Shown: positions 22,611 to 34,650 of the stretch, in pieces | Position numbering within the stretch: position 1 is the stretch's first letter | Layout of the letters: every line of letters begins with the position of its first letter | NCBI GenBank assembly: GCA_030998015.1 | Contig: JARWMV010000236.1 | Location: 186,001-250,000 of the forward strand | Direction: 5' to 3' | From: Ceratorhiza oryzae-sativae | Taxonomy: Eukaryota; Basidiomycota; Agaricomycetes; Cantharellales; Ceratobasidiaceae | Length of the DNA: 64,000 bases | Notes under the pieces: generated by a model | Databases searched by the model: none | Seen by the model: the letters and a program-made list of their open reading frames with translations, nothing else | Told to the model about the DNA's origin: nothing | Translations under genes and position numbers: made by a program

Positions 22611-24571
22611 ATCCCCTTGCTTGTTTTGGATGACACCCCTTGGACCATGATATTGACCAGCCGAGCAGTGCCACGCTCAACACAAACGCCGGTGTGACTC
22701 AGAGACACGCCCATGATGCGCCTTCCCGACGCGCAGAGGCGGCGAATCCTTCCGTTCTGGAACCAGCGCCCCATGGCTATGGCGCATGCTGTGCTCACAC
22801 TTACCAAGCACACCCAAACATGTGTCGGCCAGTGGCAAACCTGTGCCTTTGTACAGTTACACAACACAAACACGCAGTGTCTGCCTGGAAACAAGACCCT
22901 GACCTTTGTGCTCTTCGTTTCCGTCTATCTCTCCCTTTATGTTCCTGTTTTATTGTCTCGGACATGTATTAATGCATCCGGTAAACTGCACTCGAGTGAC
23001 ATTCTTGGTTCTACTTTGATCACGGAATACCTAGGCCATTCGCATACATTTACAGCAAAGCAGCTACAGGGACAGCATAACTATCGATGTGCTAATAGTA
23101 CAGCATGATAAATCACATAAGGTGCTACACAACATCTGTCCGTTGGAATGCCCAAGCGCAGACCATAGTGCATTCTTCAAAACCGCGCATCTTACAGTGC
23201 ATCCAGAGCCCCACGACCCTATAGCCGCAGCCAAGGCGGTGGATTGCTCCTCGGTTGATACCAGATATAATCCGGATCGGCTAGCACCAGAATCGTCAGA
23301 AAGCGCACACAATAAAAAGAGTTCGCATATAAACACGAAACATAAACTCACCCGCCTCTTTCCTCTTCCTAGCCATCTCCTCAGACTCATCACCATCCGC
23401 AAACGTCACTTTCTTCCTCTTGCTCGGATCATCGCTCCTCCCGATCTCGTGCGTGTCGAGCGTAAAACTAAACGTAACCGAGCCCTCACTCACGACCAAC
23501 GTCTCACGTACGAATCGAGATCCGCCGCCGGCTTCTCGCTCATCATCCTCTGGAGCCTTTCGCTTTGCCGGAGACTCGGTCTTGGGCTCTTCTGAAGGCG
23601 CCGCCGGTCGGCGCGGCCTGTCGAACCGGATGGGGGCTCGGTGGCAACATGTTCGAAGAGGAATGAACCGGAATTTGGGCGGCCTTTTCGTTACGGTGAT
23701 GGTGGATTCAACTATGGACCGTGTGGGAGGAGGGGAGCTGGCGGTGCTGGCGGCAGCAGCAGGTGTATCTGCTGTGGTGTTCTCTTGCCCAGCAAGATCT
23801 TCGCTGTGGTCGTTGCACATCGCAGGGTGTATGCGTTGGATAAGTGGGAACCTAGAGCGTGTTTCAGAACTCAACCCAATCTCGCCGGATTTTATACTCG
23901 ATCTTCAACGACGATCGATCAAGTCCCTTCGAATAGTGCCAAATTCTGAGCTGCGCATGTGCGGTGTCGGGAGTTTCTTTTTCGTTCCTTTGGCCGAGGA
24001 GAGAAGACCGGGATGGTCAATTTGCCTAAAGCATCCTTTGTTACTCGGAGTAACGATATCCATAACCGGTCTACATGGCAATATACGCTCGACATGACCT
24101 CGTCGGAAGTCTGCTCTGAGCAGGCCTTGGATTGTCCTGGACGCTGTACAAGGCAGAGTTTTTAATGCGTCGGCTGTTTACGGAAGTTTGAAGCGGACTC
24201 ATGTAAGGTTTTGGCACATCATACCAAGGAGGCACCGGACGTCATTGACGCTTGTGTAGGATGTGCGTGTCGTGTGTCTTGACATTCATCCTTTTGCCTT
24301 TTTTTGCCTTTGATGACATTCCCAACGGAACCTGTTGACTGGAACAGCCGGAGACGGGATTTGTGGCGCGGACAGTAACATGATATGACTCACAAGCAGG
24401 CACAAACGGCATACCGTTGGTCGCCAGGGTCCAGCCGTTGTTCAAGCAATTGCCTGGGGGTCAGCGGTACGAGATACTTCCGCCAGCGACATCTATGAGA
24501 ATCAAAAATAATAAATACCAATGCAACTAGGTTGTAACAAACCAACTTCGTAAACCCCACAAATCACACCC
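22611..24571. repeat. Duplicated block, copy 1 (left border of the transposon block)
   Basis: Matches 53778-55686 in direct orientation with small indels. Both begin atccccttgcttgttttgg and both end near accccacaaatcacaccc; beyond this the flanks differ. It contains the KVTF-motif gene plus about 600 bp on either side. Only its last ~350 bp (next to the transposons) show CpG changed to TpG/CpA relative to copy 2. Confidence 0.9.
23219..23874 (-). CDS. KVTF-motif small basic protein, copy 1
   Basis: About 197 aa after splicing. Exon 1 starts at 23874 (MSSETRSRFPLIQRIHPAMC), passes an Ala/Pro-rich linker, IVESTITVTKRPPKFRFIPL, a basic PIRFDRPRRPAAPSEEPKTE, SRFVRETLVVSEGSVTFSFT and DPSKRKKVTFADGDESEEMA. 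A GT-AG intron (about 23305-23370) leads to the end ADPDYIWYQPRSNPPPWLRL. The KKVTF core fits the RVxF consensus by which regulatory subunits bind protein phosphatase 1, and the acidic tail after it is common in such proteins; this is motif-level inference only. It sits about 0.7 kb upstream of the vWA gene, same strand. Copy 2 at 54350-55000 is about 90% identical in protein. Confidence 0.7.
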
Positions 24572-25052
24572 TGTTGAATGTAGCCCAGCAAAGTGAAATG
24601 ATCAAGTAGAATATACTAGATGTATTCAAACGATGGGTAACTAGCTAAAAACATAACATAGAGACTTTATACAACGGAAAGAGGCAGCGCATATGCAGCC
24701 GAGAAAACTCAAGCACATATACATGCAAATAGACATGAGCACATATACAGGCAAATAGCTTATTGTAGCCTGTTGTAGTCTAATTAGCCAATTCATAAGG
24801 AGTGTGAAGTTGTACTTGACTCAATTACATTCTAGTAAGGTGATGGACATTCAGTTTCATCCAAGCAAACATCATGTGATTTTCCCACAACTTATTGAGC
24901 CACTTGATCTGTTAAGTCTACAGCCTGGGGGGATTTTGTAAATCAAGGTGATGGAAGCAGAAGGCCATTGAATTGGTGAGGTGTGATGTTCTTCAATAAA
25001 CATATATATGCACTCAGCATTTAAATCAAAATGTGTTTGTCAAGATCATGTG
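24572..25052. other. AT-rich, CpG-poor spacer left of the LTR
   Basis: Begins abruptly where duplicated copy 1 ends. Nothing recognisable; no coding frame; probably old transposon sequence. Confidence 0.35.
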
Positions 25053-25574
25053 TGTCAGAGCTACAACCAGGGAGATGACCCAAATGTCTAAGGGGACAAT
25101 GGGAGACCTATAGGCAATGGTGCTGGAGGTCTAAGTCACAACATCAAGGGGCAGGCATGCAACAAGGGGTAAGGGTGTGATAAGACACAGAGATAGAAGT
25201 ATGTGCACTTGGTCTCAAGAGACCTGGGCAGAGACTATGGACTTAGAAGTCACACAGGTAGTAGTGGATGAATGACAGGAGGTCAAGTTCTGAGGCTTAA
25301 GGCTCTCAGACTCTCCCTTATATATTCATACAAGCAGCTATATCAAATACACAGATGGTGTGAGACAACTATTGTACAATATCAGAATGGTGCCATGTAG
25401 CAGAATATTCTTGGAAGATACGAACAGAGTGTAAACAATAACAATGTCATGTGATCATGTAAGTATTTCTACACATATATCTGATTAAACAGGACTTGTC
25501 CAAAAGGTGGAAAAACTAGAGGTATAAAATATAGAAAAAATAATAAATTCTGCGTCATGGTCTAGGCCATGACA
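25053..25574 (-). repeat. 3' LTR of the chromovirus
   Basis: 522 bp with TG...CA ends on the reverse strand (starts TGTCATGGCCTAGACC at 25574, ends ...GCTCTGACA at 25053). Same family as the solo LTR at 43527-44051 and the fragment at 63457-63557. A purine-rich tract lies directly outside it at 25575-25590, as expected for plus-strand priming. Confidence 0.8.
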
Positions 25575-25589
25575 CTTCCCCCCCATTAA

Positions 25590-25870
25590 GGTCCAAGTGC
25601 ATTCAGATGGAGTCAGTGGAATTCTTTTACCCTTTCAGGGGCATTTTGAGTTCAGCTTTGGGTAACCACAGATTTTCTTCTGGTCCATAGCCTTTCCATT
25701 TGACATAATACCCAATCTCCTTCTGACCTTTCAAGAGTTAAGGATTTCTTCAACCTCAAATTCCTCTTCTCCATCAGGAGTGACTACCAGTGGTACAGGT
25801 ATTGGTTGCCAGTTATAGTTGTCCACTGGTTTAGGAGATAAGAGAGAAGTGTGGAATACAGGATGGACCT
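25590..25870 (-). pseudogene. Chromovirus integrase C-terminal end with chromodomain
   Basis: Reverse-strand frame reads VHPVFHTSLLSPKPVDNYNW, then EEEFEVEEILNS, an in-frame TGA, and KGQKEIGYYVKWKGYGPEEN with LWLP after it. The last stretch is a chromodomain (aromatic cage positions Y, W, Y), which in chromoviruses targets integration to histone-marked heterochromatin. The TGA most simply derives from CGA, a CpG-to-TpG change. Immediately upstream the reading is cut by the solo LTR at 25871. Confidence 0.8.
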
Positions 25871-27175
25871 TGTTATGGATCACTAACATTTTTCTATTAA
25901 TTTAGTCTGCTCTGCCAACCTCAAGCAATGCCTCTGTAATTAATTTGTGAAATACTTGAATTTGTATGCACTCCAAATTGTACTATTTTCTGTTCCATTA
26001 AATAGTACAAATTTCCCGCTCTCCAACACATATTTTATTAAGTTTTTACGATAAGATCTCAGAGAGATACAGAGGTGGCAATATTTCCTCTTATCAGGAG
26101 ATTTTGATTACAACATCGCACCGCTCATATCTCAACAACTGCTTACGCTATCAAAGCGATCTTATGCTCTATCAATAGCTAATCTTCGGCGGTATCTGCT
26201 GCCCAAAGATCGTTGCGATCCACCGGATCCTTGTGCCAGAACGATCCAAAGATCATTAGAATCTTACTGGACCATCAATCAAGATCTAATGACTCCAGTG
26301 AGTCAGGAGAGCTTTCCAAATTGATCCAGAAGCTTCTCTGACTCACTTTATGACTCACTGAGATGTAGCCTCTGTTCATTACATGTATATACTATGATAA
26401 TATGATCTACAAGCCAATAGCAGGTCTCAGATGCATCAATGCCTTTGATCCACACCCTGTCTTTACTCTTTTATCCTATACTGGGCTAGGGTGTACCCCA
26501 AGTATAGCAGTACCCTCTTTTGATGATCGCACTGGCATGCATGTATCTATTTGGCTTTGGAATGCCCTCCTCAGGGTATAAAAGGACCTCCTCTGAGGCC
26601 CTTCCAGATCACCCTCCTCTACTCAACCCAGACCAGTTATTGGTTTCTTTTCTCTTTCTATTTCTCTTGTCTGTGTGTGATTTCTTATATAACTAGTACT
26701 GAGGAATAAAGTACCATATTAGTTATATACTGTCTGAGTCATTGTATCTTATATACAGAGATATATAAGGATACAATATTGCCTGATTGAGCATGACATT
26801 AAGTACCAGCTATTAGAGGAAATCTAAGTACCTGTAGCTGAGGAAGTACATGCCTTAGGCAGCCCACCATCTATCCTATAAGCTATCGCTTAAGCCTAGT
26901 ATTAAGATTAGTATCAGTTAGTCCAAGCAACTAGGGCTGAACTACATTTAAGATATCTAAGGGAACCTGACCATAGTAGTCTTGCTCTTTATACCTATAA
27001 ATTAGTCAGTTTACACTGTGAAAGATTAAGACTACCTTGAGTGTTACTTGATTGCATTGCAACTACTTTGAGCCTTCTTACTCTAGTCTAAGAAGTATTG
27101 AGTACAATTAGTGTATACTAACATATCTACATTTGGTTAAGCTCTAGATATCCAAGTGTACCCTGACCTGTAACA
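25871..27175 (+). mobile_element. Solo LTR, 1305 bp, family L1.3 copy 1, with target-site duplication
   Basis: Starts TGTTATGGATCACTAAC, ends CCCTGACCTGTAACA. Flanked by the 5-bp duplication gacct (25866-25870 and 27176-27180), and the chromovirus reading resumes after it, so it is a genuine insertion followed by LTR-LTR recombination. It holds its own promoter (tataaaagg at 26577-26585) and a poly-A signal (aataaa at 26705-26710). Three more copies: 35743-36962, 48456-50198 (reverse), 52170-53474. This copy keeps the most CpG sites. Confidence 0.9.
26577..26585 (+). promoter_or_regulatory. LTR TATA box
   Basis: tataaaagg inside the 1.3-kb LTR, between a ccctcctcaggg and a cctcctctgaggcc element; conserved in all four copies. 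The AATAAA follows about 125 bp later, giving a typical U3-R layout. Confidence 0.6.
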
Positions 27176-27284
27176 GACCTTCATGGACTTAGGTAGTTCT
27201 AATTTGAAAGTATGCTTCCCAATCTGTTCCAGCACCTTGTATGGTCCAAAACACCTGTTATCCAGTTTCTTAGATGGTGTATGG
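27176..27284 (-). pseudogene. Chromovirus integrase C-terminal segment
   Basis: Reverse-strand reading PSKKLDNRCFGPYKVLEQIG then KHTFKLELPKSMKV, the SH3-like end of Ty3 integrase (usual pattern KLDxRxxGPYxVxExIG). It is bounded on the left by the solo LTR target duplication and on the right by the non-autonomous hAT element. Confidence 0.75.
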
Positions 27285-28707
27285 TAAGGATGCTGTGCCA
27301 GAATTTTGCAGGAGTCTGCCTCCTGCAGGTGGACCCCTGGCATTTTTTTGGATTCCTGCTCCTGCTCTGGCTCTGGCATGCCAGGAGCCAGACTCCATAT
27401 GGAATTCCAGCAGGTGCAGGAGCTTGCTGGAACTCCAGGACTCCTGCAACTGTTTACAGTCAGATGTTGTCACATCATGTTGTTTAATAGCTCATTAGAT
27501 GCGCGCTGCTAAGAGCTTTCCAACGGTATATAGCACATCTCATAGAAAATTAAACCTGTCAAATTGCTGGCAGTTTTCTGATTTTGAGCCTCAAGGCCAA
27601 TATTTCAGCCACCTTAAAACCCACCACATCTGGTTGTTTAGTACCTCATAGAATGCGCAGAAATGAGGGGATTCCAAATATGTAACTTTCATGATGTAGA
27701 AAATCATATTCATGTAGATCACAGCTAAATAATGTTCAGAAAATATTGTCAGAAGTGCACAGCTACCATTTCAGCCCTAAGATGGCATTTTGGTACCAGG
27801 ATAACAAACCTGTCATTTTCCTGGACCTCAAAAACCCCTAACTACATGTTATCTATCTAGTACCTACCTTGGCTTCCAGTGAACTGGTATGTGTTCATGT
27901 GATCTGGTGACATCCCAGCTGAACAACTGTTCATGGTTGGAAATTTATGTTTGAGAACTGCTTTAGAGCACACCAGACATGTAGACTATGGTATCTAATG
28001 CCTCTGAAGTGATCTATGAGACTTGGAAAGCCTGTAATGAACTGCATGCTTGTGTAGGGGCGATTTATGGGTATTTTAAGCATCAGGGGGGATGCTACAT
28101 TGATTTCACCCACTAATACAGATCCAATCGCACTGATTTTTCGCATACATAATCTCATGAGTGGTTCGCATCTATTTATGACAGGGGAGCAATGTTTCCA
28201 CAGCTAGTTTCACTAGTGCTTGTGGTGCTATTCAGGGGCTAACCCCCTGATATCACTTGTATCTCCTCAGAGAGGTGTCTGATTGAGGTGCAAGCAGGCT
28301 CATTTGATTTCTCTCAGCAAGACAAGTTGAATGGTATATATATGTGCTGGTTTAACACTTAGTTAGGGGAGCATGGGTGGCTGCACTTACCCCTGATTAT
28401 TTTCCCAAGACAAATGTGTGTCAATCCTACTCAGTTTTTATTAATGAGACATGTTGTATTTATCGATAGAATGTGCTGAATTTTGCGCATTTAATGGTAC
28501 CTTACACGATACAAATGGTGGGGTTCATGTGATGGTGCAGGAATGCCAGTCTGCAGGAATGCAGGAGCTGCAGGACTCTGCCCAGGACTCTGGCACCCCT
28601 GGGGCAATTCCTGCACTGTCTCCATCTCCTGCAGCACCAGAATATGCCAGAATTTCATATGGAATTCCTGCACATTCCATCTGCAGGAGCCTGGCACAGC
28701 AACCTTA
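27285..28707. mobile_element. Non-autonomous hAT-type element, 1423 bp
   Basis: Ends: left TAAGGATGCTGTGCCAG, right inverted TAAGGTTGCTGTGCCAG (16 of 17 identical, with further matches beyond). Flanks gtgtatgg (27277-27284) and gtgtatgt (28708-28715) form an 8-bp duplication with one change, as expected for hAT. No transposase frame inside. GC-richer ends carry repeated TGCAGGA/TGCCAG motifs, like subterminal repeats. It splits the chromovirus integrase. Confidence 0.75.
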
Positions 28708-29402
28708 GTGTATGTTTTGATATTCAAGCCATCTAGGAAAACCTTAGATCCAACTTAGATCTTGTGGGCCTCTTGATGCTTCTGATTATAATACTCAGGG
28801 TATGTTCAGTTTGCAATTGTTAGGGCTGCCTTGGCCTCTTCATGAATTTCTTTGAGGTGTTTGGCATATTGATTGGCAGCTGGTACCTGGCTTTCTTTTG
28901 TATTACCCACAGTGAAATCTGGGTTGTAACCATAACAGGCAAAGAAGGGGGAATGTTTTGATCCAGAGTGCTTCCCATTATTGTATGCAAATTCTGCCAT
29001 AGGCAAGGCTGCAACCCAATCTGTCTGTCTATGATTGATGTAGTGACAAAGGTAGATTTTGACAAATTGGTTTAGTCTTTTGCTTTGCCTGTCTACCTGT
29101 GGTCTATATGCTGTAGAATAGTGTGGTTTGAAGTTTAGGTGTTTGTACGGTTGGCAGAGGAATTTGGCATTAAAGTTGGGGCCTCTGTCAGATATGGTTT
29201 TGCAGGGTAATCTGTGTAATTTCCAGACAAAGTTTACAAATAGGTTTGCAACATCTACTGCATTGGCTCCCAAGTGTGTAGGGATAAAGTGTACCATTTT
29301 TGATAATTGGTCAACCACCATGAGTATTGCATTGTACCCTTCCAACATTGGTAATCCAGTGATCAAGTTGTAAGTGATCTCCTCCCAGGGTTTGTTTGGT
29401 AA
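28708..29402 (-). pseudogene. Chromovirus integrase core
   Basis: Reverse-strand frame: PWEEITYNLITGLPMLEGYN, ILMVVDQLSKMVHFIPTH (first Asp), LPCKTISDRGPNFNAKFL (second Asp), FKPHYSTAYRPQVDRQSKRL. In Ty3 integrases the last motif normally carries the catalytic Glu (…Q-T-E-R…); here the codon is AAA (Lys). The preceding codon is AGC, so an original GAA would have given a CpG; the loss fits CpG-to-CpA. It continues to YNNGKHSGSKHSPFFACYGY and a stretch reaching the non-autonomous hAT element. Interrupted on the other side by the 5.2-kb hAT element at a TTTGGTAA target. Confidence 0.85.
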
Positions 29403-29875
29403 TAAAGATGTCAAGTGGGAAAAATGCCAGAATCTGGCACTGGCACACCAGAACTTACCATCTTGTAGCCCTTCCAGCTCTGGCTCCAGCTCTGGCATGT
29501 GGGAATGCTGGATTCCCACAGCATGCTGGCAGTGGTGGGAAGCTCCTGCATTGCTGGAATACTGGCCATTGCAGGCAAGCAGGAAGGCAGGAAGGCAGGA
29601 AGCCAAGAGCTTGGGGAGTACCAAGGGTGCTCAAACCCAATTCGATATGTAGTTTGGCATGCAGTAAGCATATGGTTTCATGCACAAGTTCACATGGATG
29701 CAATAGGTGAGCACAACAAATAGTAGTATCATTCATGTATAAACGTCAAGTACAATCTATAGAAGAGAATATGTATTGTAGCACAGGGTGAAAAGGGAAG
29801 CTGGTTGGGTCTTGTCATCCAGCAGATGCAAGGCTGAATAACCAGACAAGGCTGCAATGGCTTTGGTTTGTTAGC

Positions 29876-30470
29876 TTAACTTGAGATATTGACATGAGGT
29901 GGAATGATTGAACCAGGCTGCCATGTCAGTTCAGCACAGGACAAGAGTAGTGTGCTGGACTCACAGGTGGGGTAGTTGCTGTTGGGGATGTTTGTGACTT
30001 GGGCGCAGGCTTGGGGATAACACCCTTGTTGACCAACAGTCTGTGGCGGCCAGGGTAGCCTGACTGACAAACTTGGCTTGGCCTGTGGGGGGACAGGGGG
30101 GCGACCAAGGCTGAAGCAAGTGAGGTGTTGTCCAGGTGTGTGCAAGTGATTGGCATTGTCCTACAGGCTTTAGGAATGATGAGTTAGCTGGAATAAAGAT
30201 GGAAAGGTCACTTACCAAACTGTATTCTGCCTCCTGAGTCACCTCCTGGGATCGAAAAATGTAACATTGCCCCAAGTGTTGCACAGACCATCCCCCCTGG
30301 AGTGCTGGGAAACCCAAGTGCTCAACAGAGGTACTAGGGACTGGCAGAATACTTGGGGGCAGTATTGCATTGGATGGCCCATGAACAGTTGGGTTTTGTC
30401 CAATTGTTAGCACAAGCAGGGGCCTTTTTGCCCAACTTGTTTCTGTGCTGATAACCCCTACAGTAGACAA
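29876..30470 (-). other. Open frame of unknown status inside the hAT element
   Basis: 169-codon reverse-strand frame, Ser/Pro/Gln-rich (AKRPLLVLTIGQNPTVHGPS). It resembles nothing I know and could be chance. It lies between the left hAT end and the transposase start, where some hAT elements carry accessory sequence. Confidence 0.2.
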
Positions 30471-30823
30471 AAATATGATGCTAATTGTCAGTTTTTTTTG
30501 GCCAGATTAAGCTGGACATGTATGCACCTTGCAGAAAACACAAGTGAGGGCCAAGACACTGGCAGTGGTGGTGGCCACATACAAGATGGAGCTAAGCACC
30601 AGGCAATTGTGAGCAACTAGGCCCAAACAAGGTTGGCATGGTTCTGTGCTGTGGGGTTTAATGCCAATACCACCTCACTTGGGGCATATTCTGCTTTTCT
30701 ATTTCATATAGGTAGAATTTGGGGCATTAATAGACCCTGTTACAGTCTGTATGCGCTGTAAATTTTACCTAACAATTGGTGTGTACCATTTCCTCCCTTA
30801 CCATCATACCAATAGTCTACAAA

Positions 30824-33800
30824 ATGAAGCTCCCAGAGCTTGAATCCTCACCACCCTCCCCTCATGACCACGCTATCCTCAAGTGGATCGAATCTGTCTC
30901 CCAACATCCTCCTTGGTCTGTTGAGCTGATGCAGCTGTCAACCCCAGCTGACTCTGATGACAACTCACTGGTTACTGTTGAGCCTAGGCCAGCCATATGT
31001 GGTTCGCGACCAAACAAGCGGTCAAGAGCTGAGAGTGACATATGACCTCCAGCTGTCAGTAAGATTCTACTGTTCAATATATTGAATATTAATTACATAC
31101 CTTTGTAGAATGAGTGAAAACAACTCCATGCCATTGAAAAGACACTCCCTTCGATGGCAACAGTAGCAGTCAAGCATCCACTCCAACTGGGGCAATGACC
31201 AAAACAGAGTCAGTTGCACCCTCACAGGTAAGTACAAGTACAGTAAACTGGCAAGATCAGACGCAGTTGAATCAAGTGAAAAATCCTGCTGAGATAGAAC
31301 TTGGTGAGTAATCATTCCCCAGCACTGTAAACTCAATACCCACCTTGATTCTGCTAGTGGCATGCATTGGGTGGTTTGAGAAAACAGAATCGCCAGCCTA
31401 TGATGGCTACAAGGCACTGGTCATCATCTGGAATAAGGACAGAACAATCAAAGGGCATGGCTACAAATGTACCAAGTATGTATATGTGAATATCTATTTA
31501 TAATGTCCTTATCCTGGTGTACGTTGGTAGATGTGACATGGGTTTCATGGCCCACCAGCGCATCAGGGCCTCCAATACTGGTTTGCTTGCATTGCACAAC
31601 ACATGGTGTCCTGGTAAAAAAAAGCAGACAAAGCACTTGGGTGAATACAGCATCACAGGGGGCACAGGCAGGCTGACTTGCAAACAAGTTTGTGAATTGT
31701 TTGTGCTCTGGGTCGCGGAGAGCAGCTGCCTGTTCCTGATGATTAATGATTGTCATGTATGTACTCTATCAATAACAAAGCTGATCCAGTAGTTAATCAG
31801 CTCCCAGCTTCAGCCACTTCTGCATCCTGATGCAAAAAAGCACAAACCAAACTGTGATACACTATCTAAGGATGTGCGATGCCTCTATGAAGCGACCCAG
31901 GCCAATCTTGTCAATATATTGAAGGTACAGACTCTTACTAATGCATTTATTTGGTCTATATTTACTCTACATATGCCAGGATCATGTAGGTGTATTCCAT
32001 ATCACACTCAATCTGTTCCAAAGCAGCAATGGATTTGACTTTTTGGGATTAGTTCTATTCAAATTCAAGGCATGTACACCAAACACACCTGTTGAAATTG
32101 AATGATTCGTCCTCAAATGTCTGAAGTAGGTGTTCTGGTTCTTTGATCCATAATGTACTTAATATACTGGTCCAGCTTTGCTGAGTCACACCCCAGTGTT
32201 CACCTTGCCCAGACATTATATGCCATACTCTGCAAATTTAGGATCGAGCACCAGGTAAGTTCTCTGGCTTGTATTTGCTGACATGATTACAAACATCTAT
32301 GACAGGTTTGGGGAGCTGTTGGCAACAATGCAGTGAATCACAAGACAATGATGGAATATATGGCAAAGTATGGACTTCATCAACTAACAGGGCCAACATG
32401 TTGCATCTTCTGTGTCTTACATGTCTATAATCTTGTTGCTAAGGTATGTTTGTTTTTGTCCCATTGCTTGTTTTGATGCTGACTCATCATGTTTAACTTT
32501 GCTGTAGGCCATCACCCACCCCTTCCAAGTCAAATGCAAACAACTTGAGGATGCTGCCCAAGCTGGCATCAATGACAATGATGATTTTCAGGATATCCTG
32601 TTGGATGAGGTAAGCTCCACAACCAGCAGTGTAGACAAGTGTACTAAGTTGCACCTCTAGTCCAATTCCGAAGATGACAGGAATGCACCGTCAAGCATGC
32701 TTGATGGGCTTGGTGACAAAGAGGAGGTTGAACTGCCCAACATCAAGTTGGGGTCACCAGAGGATGAGGAGTTTCATTGTGTGACAAAATGCTTCCACAA
32801 GGTGAGTCCAGACCATTTACCTAAAAGCTATAACCAAGCTGACCTTGGTTTCAGGTTGCATGCAAAGCAAAATGCCTGTGCTATATGCCAAATGCAAAGG
32901 CCACATTCAAGGCATTGTGCAAGGCAACCAATACCCCCACCCCACATAGCATTTCGCAGGACGTTGTAACCCACTGGAACTCATCTGAGGAGTTGTTAGA
33001 CAACACTGATTGCACATGGCTGGGCCTGTATGTACACATCTACCTAGCCTCACATGTGAGGTGTGTTTGCTAATAGTCTCAAAGCACGCCTACCAGCAGA
33101 ACTACTCATTCACCCCCCACGGAGAGCAACTGCTCCCCAAAGACTGTGCCTGCATTCGAGGGCATCTGACAGTACTACAGGTGAGTAATATTGTGGTCCA
33201 TTGGTTTCTGCTGCTCACCTGTAATCTTAGCTGCTACGGATTTCCACTGAACAGTTGTTGAAGGTGAAGGTCCCCCTCCTTGCTGATGTCATAGTCCAGT
33301 ACAATGCACTCAACAAAGTTTATGGTTGCATCTCCAACAACAGGTCAATTTCTCTCTATCTCCGTCATGCTGCCAATCACGCCCAGGTTGTCCTCAACCA
33401 TTACTATCAGAAGACTGACAAGTTGTTGCTCTACCGGCTTGCTCTGCATATGTACTTTCACTTCAATCACTGTCAGCTGCTAATTCTCTTTCTACAGTCT
33501 TACATCCATCAATGCACGTACACTACATGAGGGCTGTCAAATGGGAAGAAGAGTGGATCAAGGTTGCTATAAAACTGGCCAAGGAGATTTGGCACAAACA
33601 CTACCAGCCAAAGCATGTTGAACCTGAGCCCCAGGCTGAAGAATTGTCAAGCAAGACAGTGTTGTTCGGGTTCAGCGTAAGTATATCCTCTTTTTTGTTA
33701 TATACATCTAACTTTATGTTGCTCAGTTGTTTATGGATTGTCTTTTATCTACTGTCGACAACACTGCCACACCATTGTCATCCCCAGTTGATGAATTTGT

Positions 33801-34252
33801 GAATGGTGAGTATGACATGATCAGCTCAATGCTTAAGTACTAACATTGCTATTAGGGACACCTATCTTCAACATTGTAGATGGAAAACGTGCCCCATTCA
33901 ACCCACTCATGTGGTGGTACAGTCAGCAACACTGCAGAAACAAGGAGAATGGGTTAACGCAGATGGCCCTTGATGTTCTGAGTTGCCCTGGTACATACTC
34001 ACTTTTACGATTGGTGTGTTTCTGATAATGGTTGTAGCATCAAGCATTGATGTTGAGTGTGCATTCTTGTTTGCAGGCTCACTTGTGTCGAAGTGCCAGC
34101 ATAACCTCTCACCACACACAATTCAAGCTATGGTGACACTTGGCTTGTACTCAAAGGTGGGCCTGGTGAAGCCAGGGACACTGAAGCTGCCATTGCATGG
34201 GAAGGAGAAGGAGAAGGTGGATGTGGATGTGACTGGCAAATCTGTTGCTTGA
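30824..34252 (+). pseudogene. hAT transposase, multi-intron, probably inactive
   Basis: Coding blocks separated by short introns: start MKLPELESSPPSPHDHAILK; VACIGWFEKTESPAYDGYKA; LNLFQSSNGFDFLGLVLFKF; KFRIEHQVWGAVGNNAVNHK; FCVLHVYNLVAKAITHPFQV; HWNSSEELLDNTDCTWLG; LKVKVPLLADVIVQYNALNK; and the C-terminal dimerisation (hATC) region ASSIDVECAFLFAGSLVSKC followed by LSPHTIQAMVTLGLYSK. The RNase-H-like fold and hATC identify the superfamily. In related proteins the motif around GNNA usually contains an Asp; the codon here is AAC after GGC, again fitting CpG-to-CpA, so a catalytic acid may be lost. Some blocks need frame changes I could not confirm as introns. Confidence 0.75.
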
Positions 34253-34650
34253 CTGATATAACATTTCTCTGATATGATGCTTTATGATTTCTCATGTGTA
34301 TTTATGCAACCATTGCAATCTTCCATACATTTTTGTGTGCGATTGACTTATTCTCCTGCTGTCTATTCAAAAACTTCAGCCTGACACGCACACTTGGGCT
34401 TGCAGCATATTGAGAACCTGCCTCACCTGCCAGAATATTACCAGCAGGTTGCCGGAATTCCACCAGCAAAGTGCCAGAACAGCAGCGCTTACACACTGGA
34501 ATCTGCAAGCATGCTGGGTGGGAACTCAGTTGACAAATGCAACTCTGGCGCTGTGCTGGCACTGGCATTGCCAGAATTTGCCAGATTTTTTGCTGTTGGA
34601 AGCCAGAATTCCAGCGTGGGGGATTCCGGCTTGACATCTTTATTTGGTAA

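Larger units (their letters stand above)
29403..34642 (+). mobile_element. hAT DNA transposon, 5240 bp, with perfect ends
   Basis: Terminal inverted repeats TAAAGATGTCAAG (29403-29415 and, inverted, 34630-34642) are perfect over 13 bp, flanked by a perfect 8-bp duplication TTTGGTAA (29395-29402, 34643-34650). Subterminal regions repeat TGCCAGAA/TTCTGGCA many times. The transposase gene is on the plus strand. Removing the element and one duplication rejoins the chromovirus integrase (LPNK to PWEE). Confidence 0.93.

Noticed and set aside
22535..23108. Open frames on both strands in the left part of the duplicated block
   Set aside because: They are not kept in copy 2, where indels and CpG changes alter them; probably 3' flank.
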